Of a stretch of DNA of 64,000 nucleotides, positions 35,301 through 43,966 are shown in pieces. The stretch is taken from contig NZ_CP128400.1 of the NCBI RefSeq assembly GCF_030389965.1, forward strand, positions 186,001 through 250,000, written 5' to 3'. The stretch comes from Candidatus Chlorohelix allophototropha (lineage in GTDB: Bacteria > Chloroflexota > Chloroflexia > Chloroheliales > Chloroheliaceae). Every line of letters begins with the position of its first letter. Position 1 is the first letter of the stretch. A model generated the notes under the pieces. The model worked only from the letters and a program-made list of their open reading frames with translations. It made no database searches and was not told the DNA's origin. A program made the position numbers and the translations under genes.

Positions 35301-38300
35301 AAACAGCGGGCAAAAGCAGCTTTGCAGGAAGCGCGAGATTTGCTCGAACAGCGCGTGGTCGAACGTACAGCAGAGTTAGAAAAAGTCAAAGATCGGCTTG
35401 AAGCGATTTTCAACCACAGTGGCGATGGCATTCTTCTGCTAGATATTGAACACGGTATTCAGCAGGCTAACTATGCCTTTGATACGCTCTTCGATGTTGC
35501 CGCTACTAGTTATCTAGATATGAAACTGACCGCATTTGTGAACCCAGAAGATGCCTCCAAGCTCGAAGCGATTGTTCAGGAAGTGGCAGCAACACACCGA
35601 ACACGTCATCTAGAGACACAGGCAAAACGGGCTGATGGTGCAAGTTTCGAGGCTGAAATCAGCATTGCCCCGGTAAACCGCTCAGATAAGGCAGTAAGTA
35701 ATTTGGTTTGCATTATTCGCGACATCACCGAGCGAAAACAAGCGGAAGTGGCGCTTCAAAAATATGCGGCGGAAATTTATGACCTGTACAATAATGCCCC
35801 AACGGGCTATCATTCCCTTGATAGCGATGGCTTTTTTGTACAAATCAATGATACCGAATTGCGCTGGTTGGGTTATAGTCGAGAAGAAGTTATCAATAAG
35901 CAGAGGGTTTTGGACTTTCTCACGCCCTCTAGTCAAGCAACCTTCAGGAAGAATTTCCCTATCTTAAAAGAACAAGGCTGGCTCAAGGATATCGAAATTG
36001 AGTTCAAACGCAAAAATGGCACTACTTTTCCAGTAATTGTAAATGCAACAGCCATAAAAAATGAAAAAGGTGAGTTTGTTCTAAGCCGTACTACTATATT
36101 TGATATTACCGAACTCAAAAAGGCGCAGCAGGCAATCGCGGAGGAACGTAATCTACTCAGAACAGTGATTGATGCCGTACCCGATTATATCTACTTCAAA
36201 GATACTAAACATCGCCTTATTTTGAGCAATCTTTCACATATCAAATCTCTCAAATCTATTAATCTAGATGAAGTAGTGGGTAAGACTGATTTTGAGTTGT
36301 TCCCGGCAGATATGGCGGCGAAGTTTCAAGAGGACGAAGAACAGCTTTTTAGAACTGAAACTCGCATCCTAAACCTTGAAGAACGTTCTATTGGACAGGA
36401 TGGAACTGAAATCTGGGCATTGACCACAAAAGTACCGTTTCGAAATCTAAAAGGTGAGCTAGTTGGACTTGTGGGAATCACGCGGGATATCACCCACATA
36501 AAAGCCAACGAAGTTGCCTTGCTAGAAAGCGAACAGCGTTATCGTACAACTATCGCCGCTATGTCTGAAGGTATCGTGTTGCAGAGGGGAGATGGGGCTA
36601 TTCAACTTTGTAATAGCGCTGCCGAACGTCTGCTAGGTTTGACAACTGACAAAATACTAGGGCGAACTTCTACTGACCCTACATGGCGATGTGTTCACGA
36701 AGACGGCTCGCCTTTTCCCGGCGAGACCCACCCTGCTATGATTGCCCTTCATACTGGGAAACCACAATCAAACGTGCAAATGGGTATTCATAAACCCGAT
36801 AACACCGTGAGTTGGCTTTTAGTTAATTCCCAACCACTTATTGATACCAGCCAAGAACAACCTTATGCCGTTGTTACAACTTTTGCTGACATCACCGAGC
36901 GTAAAGAGGCTGAAGCGGAGCTAGAAAGCAAGCGGCAAGCAGAACTTCAGATGCAAGTATATCTTAAAACGCTTCACGATATTACCATTCGTCTCAATCG
37001 CACCGACACACTGGATGAGTTCTACCGCTGTGTCGTGGAACAAGGGCTGGAACATTTTGGTTTTGAACGTATAGGGTTGTTATTGTATAATTCCAAAACG
37101 GCAGTTGCCAGCGGCACTTATGGAACCGACATATACGGCAACCTCGTAACTGAGCAGCACCTTCAATTGGATGTCAATAGCCTGACAGGTATTCTTACAA
37201 GAACGCTAGATCGCAACGAACGCTTTGCCTTCGATGAAAAAGCCGAACTGTTTGATAATCTCAAACCAATTGGAATAGGTCAGAATGCAGCAGCCGCTTT
37301 GTGGAATGGCGAAGCGCTGGGCTGGTTGACAGTGGATAATGGGGTTTATCATAAACCAATTACACAAGCCCAACTTGATATTTTGGTGCTTTATGCGCTT
37401 ACGGTAGGCTCCCTGATGGCACGCAAACACGCCGAATTTGCCTTGCGGGAGAGCGAAGAGAAATTCAGGATGTTTATTGAATCGGCGCCAATCTCAACCA
37501 TTGTAGTTAATACAAATGGAAAGATTGTGCTTGTCAACAAAGAGGTTGAAAAACTCTTCGGTTATAAGCGTGCTGAATTGGTAGGGCAGAGTGTTGAAGT
37601 GCTTGTGCCAGAAAATTCCAGAAATAGTGATCAGAGGCGACGCTCCGCTTTTATGACAATACCAACGAATCGCTCTACTGATATACAGGAGCATTATGCA
37701 CGCCGCAAAGACGGTAGCATTTTTCCGGTTGATTTCAAATTGAGCTACATTGATACTCAACCTGCCCCCTTGGTGATGACTTTCGTAATCGATATTACCC
37801 AAAGAAAACTGGCGGAACAGTCTTTGAAACAGTCGCTGGCACAAGAGAAAGAACTGGTTGAACTCAAATCGCGCTTTGTTTCGATGGCATCACATGAATT
37901 CCGCACTCCACTGGCAGCAATTCTGGCTACCACTGAAACCCTCTCTACTTATCGAGAAAAAATGGATGGGACACAAATCGATGCTAGATTGGACAAAATT
38001 CGTCAACAAGTAATGCATATGAAAGATATTATGGAAGATGTCCTACATCTGGCACGTTTTCAGGCAGGGCGTATTGAATTCAAACCCACGCGGTCTGATC
38101 TGGATAGGCTGTGCCAGGAAATTATCGAAGAATATGAAAGTCAGGAGCACTATAATCAAGGGCGCATTGCTTATGAGTCTTCTAATTCGCCTCTAATGGT
38201 TGATTATGATGAACGTTTAATGCGTCAGGTTATCGGTAATCTTGTTTCTAACGCGCTGAAATATTCGCCTAAAGAAAAATCTATCGGGGTTAGCCTGACT

Positions 38301-38552
38301 TACAATAATGGGCAAATAGTAATGAAGGTACAGGACGACGGTATTGGTATCCCTTCCGATGATTTAAAACGCCTGTTTGAGCCGTTTCATCGCGCTACGA
38401 ATGTCGGCACTATCTCCGGCACCGGTCTGGGATTAAGTATTGCCAAACAGGCAGTTGAACTGCACAGTGGTACTATTACCTTCGAAAGTCAGGTAGGAAA
38501 AGGCACTACATTTATTGTAATCTTTCCGGTGAAGGATGCTATCCATGGTTAA
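32334..38552 (+). CDS. Giant multi-PAS sensor histidine kinase
   Basis: About 2072 residues from the ATG at 32334 (AAGGTGA upstream); the longer frame from 32283 adds an unlikely hydrophobic leader. Order: receiver-like domain (about 10-125, with Asp in VILCDFVLT and Lys in FVEKSDY), eleven PAS domains of about 125 residues, each closing with a DIT(E/A)RK-type PAC motif, a GAF-like domain (about 1543-1715), a twelfth PAS, HisKA (ASHEFRTPLAA, near 1850) and HATPase (GNLVSNALKYS, DDGIGIPSD, GTGLGLSIAKQ). No transmembrane segment is obvious, so it is soluble. Some PAS units (5 and 6) share EEKYRSLIESS openings, indicating duplication. The next gene overlaps it and encodes a receiver-kinase, its likely partner. 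Signals are unknown. Confidence 0.9.
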   Translation: MHQSKIVESEKNNILIIADSLSAAETLVALLRDSAKIDFEYRHSKTAGELEIALTERKWAVILCDFVLTSLSASTVIKLIKRSHPTTPIILVSDRATVHDAVDMMRLGAFGFVEKSDYTRLIGFVRQALENRQLIKESYYESIVESQTELICRYDANFRLTFVNRAYSEWYAQPSEALLGSNILDKIPAEYRERAIAHVKTLTFDSPVAKLAYQDSMPGQNPRWIEWTNRAIFDKSGRFIECQSVGRDITAHKIIEETLRIKESALDSSITPYAISDLEGRLTYVNPAFLKLWKFTTEQEVIGQVVLSFWESPIEAQKIVEALGERGYFFGELVARLNDGTNADIELVASLVTDTSGKPVCMMASFMDITQRKQSEQALRISEEKFSKIFSASPDSIVITSIEDGLYVDANESFLRTMGYSREEVIGYSALELNIWVTPEDRNQVGQELLKHGFIHNMEAQYRSKSGENLIGLLSAEVIELSGKRCLLSLVRDITERKKIEEKLRYSEAQQKALLSATPDLLFRITPAGIFVDFHGHKTDLLVPPEAFIGKHIQDILPSWVANRALEAIKQVDTTRQPITFEYEMLFQADIHFFEARFVPLDNTDEVLTIIRDITARKKAEEALRGSEEKYRSLIESSDAAISMVDATGHYLYLNRIAAVPFGVAPEQLIGKTVHELFPPSQANDIIADINRVITLEKGIVLEPEVTLAGKPAWFRTSMQPIRDSTGKPYAALIYASEITDKKLAEIALKANEEKYRSLIESSEATIAMFDEKGKLLYANEIAARQLHFTAETIVGKYMQELFLPAVANYQLASIQEVIKTGKGKVNEARGIVAGEEHWHRTNIQPVRDAFGNITAGLINSIDITEQKKAEETLRTSEKRYRQMFELNGLPKLIVDPQTGRIMDANPAAEKFYGYDLATLKNLHIFDLSLAPSEIIKDTMWHAAVSQILSFISVHRGANGILRDVEVYSGPLEIEGKQFLYSTIIDITEKQRAKAALQEARDLLEQRVVERTAELEKVKDRLEAIFNHSGDGILLLDIEHGIQQANYAFDTLFDVAATSYLDMKLTAFVNPEDASKLEAIVQEVAATHRTRHLETQAKRADGASFEAEISIAPVNRSDKAVSNLVCIIRDITERKQAEVALQKYAAEIYDLYNNAPTGYHSLDSDGFFVQINDTELRWLGYSREEVINKQRVLDFLTPSSQATFRKNFPILKEQGWLKDIEIEFKRKNGTTFPVIVNATAIKNEKGEFVLSRTTIFDITELKKAQQAIAEERNLLRTVIDAVPDYIYFKDTKHRLILSNLSHIKSLKSINLDEVVGKTDFELFPADMAAKFQEDEEQLFRTETRILNLEERSIGQDGTEIWALTTKVPFRNLKGELVGLVGITRDITHIKANEVALLESEQRYRTTIAAMSEGIVLQRGDGAIQLCNSAAERLLGLTTDKILGRTSTDPTWRCVHEDGSPFPGETHPAMIALHTGKPQSNVQMGIHKPDNTVSWLLVNSQPLIDTSQEQPYAVVTTFADITERKEAEAELESKRQAELQMQVYLKTLHDITIRLNRTDTLDEFYRCVVEQGLEHFGFERIGLLLYNSKTAVASGTYGTDIYGNLVTEQHLQLDVNSLTGILTRTLDRNERFAFDEKAELFDNLKPIGIGQNAAAALWNGEALGWLTVDNGVYHKPITQAQLDILVLYALTVGSLMARKHAEFALRESEEKFRMFIESAPISTIVVNTNGKIVLVNKEVEKLFGYKRAELVGQSVEVLVPENSRNSDQRRRSAFMTIPTNRSTDIQEHYARRKDGSIFPVDFKLSYIDTQPAPLVMTFVIDITQRKLAEQSLKQSLAQEKELVELKSRFVSMASHEFRTPLAAILATTETLSTYREKMDGTQIDARLDKIRQQVMHMKDIMEDVLHLARFQAGRIEFKPTRSDLDRLCQEIIEEYESQEHYNQGRIAYESSNSPLMVDYDERLMRQVIGNLVSNALKYSPKEKSIGVSLTYNNGQIVMKVQDDGIGIPSDDLKRLFEPFHRATNVGTISGTGLGLSIAKQAVELHSGTITFESQVGKGTTFIVIFPVKDAIHG

Positions 38553-39663
38553 AATATTGGTAATTGAAGATGAAGAGCAAATTCGTGAGGAGGTAATGGA
38601 CTGGCTTCAATTTGAGGGGTACGAAGTAAGTGGCGCAGCAAATGGACGACTTGGACTAGAAGCCATTCAAAGAGAAGTCCCCGACCTCATTATATGCGAT
38701 ATTGCTATGCCAGAACTGGACGGGCATGATGTTCTGATTGAAGTGCGTTCCAATTCGACTCTCAATCATATTCCTTTTGTTTTCCTGACTGCCGCTGCCG
38801 ATCACGATGCTGTACGTAAGGGTATGACTCTAGGCGCGGATGATTATCTGACTAAACCGTTCACCCATGCCGAAGTGCTAAATACCATTCGAACGAGGTT
38901 GGAAAAGAGAGCAGCGCAAGAAAAGCAGATGCAGAGTCAGATTGAAATACTCAATACCGCTTTGAGCGAAGAACGCGAGAAACGTTTGCTAAACTCACGG
39001 CTGGTAGCCATGTTTTCTCATGATTTTCGCAATCCCCTGACTTGTATTCTCTCATCCTCAGATATACTTCGAAACTATGAAACTCGCTTATCCACAGAGC
39101 AAAAGGCACAACAATTTGATCTCATTAATGGATCAGTGTATTTGCTGCTCCAAATGCTTGAGGACATGCTTATGGTAGCAGAGATGGAAAGGAATCATCT
39201 GGAATACGCTCCCCGACAACTGGATCTAAAGGCTTTTGTCAAAGACCTTATTGATGAATTTCGATTGATTGATCAGGATAGCCACATCTTGACCTTTCAC
39301 AGCGGTTTACAAGGTTCGGTAGAAGCGGATTCAAAGCTCATACGCCAGATACTCACTAATTTGATTTCAAATGCGATCAAGTATTCTACCGTCAGGTCTG
39401 AAGTCATAGTAACGCTGTCTGAAAAGTACAACAAAATTAATCTTGTAGTAGAAGATCAGGGTATTGGTATCCCCGAAGAGGGCTTGGCAAATCTGTTTGA
39501 GCCGTTTTATCGAGCGACAAATGCCAAAAATGTGAAAGGGACGGGGTTAGGTTTAAGCATTGTCAAAGAGTGTGTAGAATGTCATAGCGGAAGTATCAGG
39601 GTAGAAAGCCAGCTTGGTAAAGGAACGATTTTCGCCGTAGAGTTGCCGCTCGTGCGAGGCTAG
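38545..39663 (+). CDS. Receiver-histidine kinase hybrid
   Basis: About 372 residues from the ATG at 38545, which overlaps the stop of the giant kinase by 8 bp; GAAGGA lies upstream inside that gene. Receiver domain (1-120): EDEEQ acidic pocket, phospho-acceptor Asp in LIICDIAMPELDG, and Lys in DDYLTKPF. A coiled linker follows, then HisKA (FSHDFRNPLTCILSS) and HATPase (LISNAIKYS, EDQGIGIPEEG, GTGLGLSIVKE). This order (REC then kinase) suggests that phosphorelay from the upstream kinase controls its activity. No DNA-binding output domain is present, so the final output gene is elsewhere. The pair is co-transcribed and translationally coupled. Confidence 0.9.
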   Translation: MVKILVIEDEEQIREEVMDWLQFEGYEVSGAANGRLGLEAIQREVPDLIICDIAMPELDGHDVLIEVRSNSTLNHIPFVFLTAAADHDAVRKGMTLGADDYLTKPFTHAEVLNTIRTRLEKRAAQEKQMQSQIEILNTALSEEREKRLLNSRLVAMFSHDFRNPLTCILSSSDILRNYETRLSTEQKAQQFDLINGSVYLLLQMLEDMLMVAEMERNHLEYAPRQLDLKAFVKDLIDEFRLIDQDSHILTFHSGLQGSVEADSKLIRQILTNLISNAIKYSTVRSEVIVTLSEKYNKINLVVEDQGIGIPEEGLANLFEPFYRATNAKNVKGTGLGLSIVKECVECHSGSIRVESQLGKGTIFAVELPLVRG

Positions 39664-39792
39664 AAAATCATCTAATCTCTTGGCTATCCCCACGATTGGC
39701 AACTTGCGCGATTACCATAATCTTTAACTTAGCTTATGCTTGTTGCTTGCAATCCGCCGCATCCGAGAATTAAATCACGCTTCAATGATTTT

Positions 39793-42700
39793 TCAGGCTA
39801 GTTGTCGTGAAGCCAAATCTTTGAAAAGACCATCTCGGCTCATTAGCTCTTGAAAAGTTCCAAATTCAGCAATATTCCCGCCTTGTAACACATAAATACA
39901 ATCGGCATTGATTATAGTGCTAAGGCGGTGGGCAATCACAATCCGGGTTGCCTGCAAATTTTCAAGGCTGCGGCTAACAATCGCTTGAGTCTGGTTATCC
40001 AACGCGCTGGTCGCCTCATCAAACAGCAGGATACGGGGCTTACCGATAATTGAGCGGGCTATCATTAGTCGTTGGCGTTGACCACCTGATAGGGTCGAAC
40101 CTCCTTCAGAGATTAAAGTGAACATGCCCATCGGCATTTGCTTAATATCGTCCTCAAGCCCTGCCATTCTGGCGGCTTCCCATGCTTCTTCAACGGTAAA
40201 CGGGCTTGAACCGATGATATTACTCAGAATATCGCCCGGCATTAATTTACCGTTTTGCATTACTACCCCGGTACGTCTGCGCACAGCCGATAGGTCAAGT
40301 TCGGATAAATCCTGATTATCAAACAGAATCGAGCCAGATTCAGGTTTTTCAAAGCCTAGCAACAAGCGGAAGATAGTAGATTTACCAGAACCGGAAGGTC
40401 CCACAATCGCAATAAATTGCCCGGCGCGAATATGCAAAGATACATCATTCAGGATATAGGGAGTCTCAGGACTATAGCGGAAAGAGACATGATTCAACTC
40501 GATGTCGCCGTTAAGCTCACCGGGATTAATTTTGCCGGATTGCACCTCCGGCTCGGCATCCAGTATTACGCGAATTCGTTCATACAAGGGTATTGCTTGT
40601 AAAACTGAAGTGAAGGCTGCTACCATTGTAATCATAGCCGCTTGGAATTGACCGAATGCCGCCACAAATGCAAGGAATGAGCCGGTGGTAAGCGTACCCT
40701 GTTTCTTAAAACTATCTACTGCTGCAAAGATAACCGCGCTGGTTATTATAGGCAGTATCGAGTTAAATACTTGCTGGTAATTGCTGACAGTCCGCGCTTT
40801 ATAAGCAATCCGGCGTTGCTTGGTAAATTCACGCGCCCATACTCCAAAAGCGCGAGTTTCTGCGCCTGCTACCCGCAACTTTGCAATTCCGGTGATAAGT
40901 TGCAACACCAGACCAGAAACCTTGCCCTGCAATTCGGTAAGGGTGCGCTGAAAACGCAATTCCCACAAGCTAAAAATAATAACCGCCAGCAGGGTTAGAG
41001 CAATCAAGCCAAGCGCTACAAAAGCTAAGCCGGCATCGTAGGCAAATAGCTGGAAAAAGCTGAAAATTGAAAACACGCTGCCTAACACGGCAGTTATTAC
41101 ATTTCCGCCCACCAATTGCAGAATTACATCCAGACCCATCGCCCTTACCGCCAAATCACCGACAGTATATTTGCGGAAGAAAGAGGTGGGTAATTCGAGC
41201 AATTTATCCCAGAGCGCGGCTTGGGTGGATAATTCAAGCCTTGTCTCAAACCTTAATATTGCAATCCCACGGGTAAACTGAAAAGCTACCGAGGCTAGAG
41301 TTACCACTATCAGCCCAACCACTACTTGGAATAATAGGGAGCGATTCCCTGTAGGTGTTACGGTATCAAACAGGAATCCGGTTATTGCCGGTATAAAAAG
41401 CGCCAGCAACCCAACTCCGATACTCAACAAAAGCAGGTTGACCAAATCACCGCTTGAACCGCGTGTACCGAAGCGTATCAATTCCCATGCTTTAAATATT
41501 CTCAGCGGGAAGGGGCGATAAAAAACATAAGCAGTATTGGAAATCTGGGCGGCTATTTCGCGAGTGATCACCGTTCTACTATTATCGGCAGGGTCAACTA
41601 CCTCATAGCGTTTGCTGGAAAGGGGCAATAACGCCAAGGGGCTACCCGCTTCTTTTCCTGCCACCCCCTCATTCCAATAGCCTAATAAAGCTCCGATATC
41701 CTGCTTCCACCAATCCGGTTCAAGGGTTACTTCCCGTATGCGAATACGCGAAGCCCTGGCAATATCGTCAAGGGGATTGCTTCGACCGGAAGCATCGAAT
41801 TGTTCACGGGCAGTTTGGATTAAAATTCCCCGCGCTTCCCCGATCATGCGGCAAGCATTTAGCAACAGATTGCGGGTAGCCCGATAAGCCGGTTCTTCGC
41901 CTGCTTTGCGGTCTTCAAATATAGAAGAAAGATTACCTAAAGCCGTTTGAGCAACCGCTGTATCATATTCGGCTTTTCTTCTCAAGCGGTTAATTTCTTC
42001 AAAAGTCATCAAGCGAATATTGGTGACTTTTATCCGAAAGAAGATTTCATGGAACTGATCCAGCCCCTCCCAAAGACGCGGGTCTGTCAATATTTCTTGA
42101 GAGGGGATTGGTTTCAAACGACATTTGGAGGGCACTAAAAGCCAGCTATTGCCGAAAACCGGGAAAACCGTTTCGCCTGTATCAGAGCCAAGCTCTTCTT
42201 CCCCGAAATATAGCGCGCTTCCTTCCAGCAACTTTACCCATAATCCGCTCTTTTTCAAACCAACTCGTTGTTGGGCAATCAATTCCAATTCAGCGCCGAC
42301 TTCCAAGGCTGCTTCAATAGGTGAGGTGCTACTTTCTCCGCTAATACTGCGCGAAAGGTGATCTATCCAGTCCTCCAGCATTTGCGACAAATTTCCGGTC
42401 AGTTGCGGCTCTTTAACCATATAGCGCAAATGGTAGGCAGGTACTTTAAGCAAATGGGTGTCTGGTACCGCTACTCCCAACAACCCAAGCCCACCACCAT
42501 ATCTGGCAGAGTCCAACCCGATTAAAGCCTGACCGGGAACTACAGAGCAAATATGGTGGCGCGCATTTACTGGCTTGCCTTCGCTTAACTGCACCGCAAA
42601 CACTTCTACTTTACCCTTTTTGACAAGCCAGAAGCTGTCTGGGTCATCTAATAGAAATGGCTCGTTGCCGCCCTTATTAACAATAGTACCGAGCTTTTCA

Positions 42701-43962
42701 CAAATTTCTTCAAAGGTACCCTTATAATCAGCCGGAGGGGGGAGCGGCTTAGGCACAACTGAAATAAATCCGGTAACTCTGGGAGCGGGAGCAACCCGAA
42801 CTGCGCCTTGCTCCAACGCCAATTGCATCGTAACCGGCGCGCCGAGCGGCACAGGTTGAGAACCGGGTTGGGAAGAGTCTTCCACTACAAATTCAAATTC
42901 GCCGATTTGCAAATGGTCGCCGAGCTTGAGCTGGGTAGGTTGTAGCACCAGTTCTCGGTTTACAAATGTACCGTTGGCAGAACCCAAGTCGTCAACCATT
43001 AATTGCCCGTTCTGATAAAAAAGTCGGGCGTGACGGCGTGAGATCGAGACATCCATCAAACGCAACAAACCATCTTTGTCACGCCCGATGATAATCTCTT
43101 GAAGTTGCGGCAACCCTAATCGTTCAGGTCCCAGATAGAGCGGAAGGCGCGAAGCATGCCTTAAAACCACCATCCGACTATCTGTTTTAGCGGCTGAAGG
43201 CTTTTCTTTTCCGCCAAAAGGCTTGCGCGGGGCACGAAAGCGCAAAGTGGTTGAAGCGATAACAATAGTATCGCCCTCTTTTAGCAGCATTGAGCCGACT
43301 AAAGGATTGCCATTTACCAGCGAAGGGTTGGTTGCGCCGGGGTCATAGATTAAGTAACCTTGCTCTGACCAGCGTATTTCAGCTTGCTTGCGACTGACCA
43401 TGCGCTGTGCATCGCCCTGCTCGATTAATCGCATGTCGTTACTTTGATTTCGCCCAATTACGAAAGAGCGGGTTGGCGTAAGACGGCAGAAAGAGCCGGG
43501 TGGTAGGTTTGGTATATTACTGGCGACCACTTCCAAGCGTGCCATACCGGGGCTATTATCTTCAACCTGATAACGGGCAGGTTTGGGGGGTGGCGCACCG
43601 ACCGGACCGGGTAAAAGGAAAACCAGTTCCACATCGGCGCAACTTATCCAATCTCCGGGGAAAAGCGGAATATTACCCGCTACCCTGTCGCCGTTTACGA
43701 AAGTGCCATTGGTTGAGCCGGGGTCTGAGATTATCAGCAAGCCATCCTCAGCCCTATAGCTAATTATAGCGTGGCGCGAAGAAACAAGATTTTGAGGGCT
43801 TTGCAGCACTACATCGGCATTTGTGGTGGAACGTCCCAAAACCAACGGTTTGAGCTTTAAACTTTCAAAGTCAAGTGGGATGAATACTCCGCGCTGGTTT
43901 CCGTTCAGCACTAAAAGGCGAGGCATATTGGTGGTAGGTTGTGCTTGTGCAGGTATTGACAT
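39793..43962 (-). CDS. NHLM-type ABC exporter ATPase with three FHA domains
   Basis: About 1389 residues (ATG at 43962; a TTG at 43980 is also in frame). Three FHA domains: about 14-112 (GRSTTNADV, SSRHA, STNGTFVNG), about 150-240 (GRNQSND, VSRKQA) and about 285-365 (GRDKDG, ISRRHARL, SANGTFVN). A long linker with a cyclic-nucleotide-binding-like fold follows, then an ABC membrane domain (about 830-1120) and ATPase with Walker A GPSGSGKST (near 1187), LSGGQRQR and ILLFDEATSALD. The C-terminal two thirds resemble the second (non-peptidase) transporter of NHLM bacteriocin systems. FHA domains bind phosphothreonine, so export may be gated by Ser/Thr phosphorylation. The peptidase transporter gene precedes it by a few bases. 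Confidence 0.85.
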   Translation of the reverse strand: MSIPAQAQPTTNMPRLLVLNGNQRGVFIPLDFESLKLKPLVLGRSTTNADVVLQSPQNLVSSRHAIISYRAEDGLLIISDPGSTNGTFVNGDRVAGNIPLFPGDWISCADVELVFLLPGPVGAPPPKPARYQVEDNSPGMARLEVVASNIPNLPPGSFCRLTPTRSFVIGRNQSNDMRLIEQGDAQRMVSRKQAEIRWSEQGYLIYDPGATNPSLVNGNPLVGSMLLKEGDTIVIASTTLRFRAPRKPFGGKEKPSAAKTDSRMVVLRHASRLPLYLGPERLGLPQLQEIIIGRDKDGLLRLMDVSISRRHARLFYQNGQLMVDDLGSANGTFVNRELVLQPTQLKLGDHLQIGEFEFVVEDSSQPGSQPVPLGAPVTMQLALEQGAVRVAPAPRVTGFISVVPKPLPPPADYKGTFEEICEKLGTIVNKGGNEPFLLDDPDSFWLVKKGKVEVFAVQLSEGKPVNARHHICSVVPGQALIGLDSARYGGGLGLLGVAVPDTHLLKVPAYHLRYMVKEPQLTGNLSQMLEDWIDHLSRSISGESSTSPIEAALEVGAELELIAQQRVGLKKSGLWVKLLEGSALYFGEEELGSDTGETVFPVFGNSWLLVPSKCRLKPIPSQEILTDPRLWEGLDQFHEIFFRIKVTNIRLMTFEEINRLRRKAEYDTAVAQTALGNLSSIFEDRKAGEEPAYRATRNLLLNACRMIGEARGILIQTAREQFDASGRSNPLDDIARASRIRIREVTLEPDWWKQDIGALLGYWNEGVAGKEAGSPLALLPLSSKRYEVVDPADNSRTVITREIAAQISNTAYVFYRPFPLRIFKAWELIRFGTRGSSGDLVNLLLLSIGVGLLALFIPAITGFLFDTVTPTGNRSLLFQVVVGLIVVTLASVAFQFTRGIAILRFETRLELSTQAALWDKLLELPTSFFRKYTVGDLAVRAMGLDVILQLVGGNVITAVLGSVFSIFSFFQLFAYDAGLAFVALGLIALTLLAVIIFSLWELRFQRTLTELQGKVSGLVLQLITGIAKLRVAGAETRAFGVWAREFTKQRRIAYKARTVSNYQQVFNSILPIITSAVIFAAVDSFKKQGTLTTGSFLAFVAAFGQFQAAMITMVAAFTSVLQAIPLYERIRVILDAEPEVQSGKINPGELNGDIELNHVSFRYSPETPYILNDVSLHIRAGQFIAIVGPSGSGKSTIFRLLLGFEKPESGSILFDNQDLSELDLSAVRRRTGVVMQNGKLMPGDILSNIIGSSPFTVEEAWEAARMAGLEDDIKQMPMGMFTLISEGGSTLSGGQRQRLMIARSIIGKPRILLFDEATSALDNQTQAIVSRSLENLQATRIVIAHRLSTIINADCIYVLQGGNIAEFGTFQELMSRDGLFKDLASRQLA

Positions 43963-43966
43963 AACT

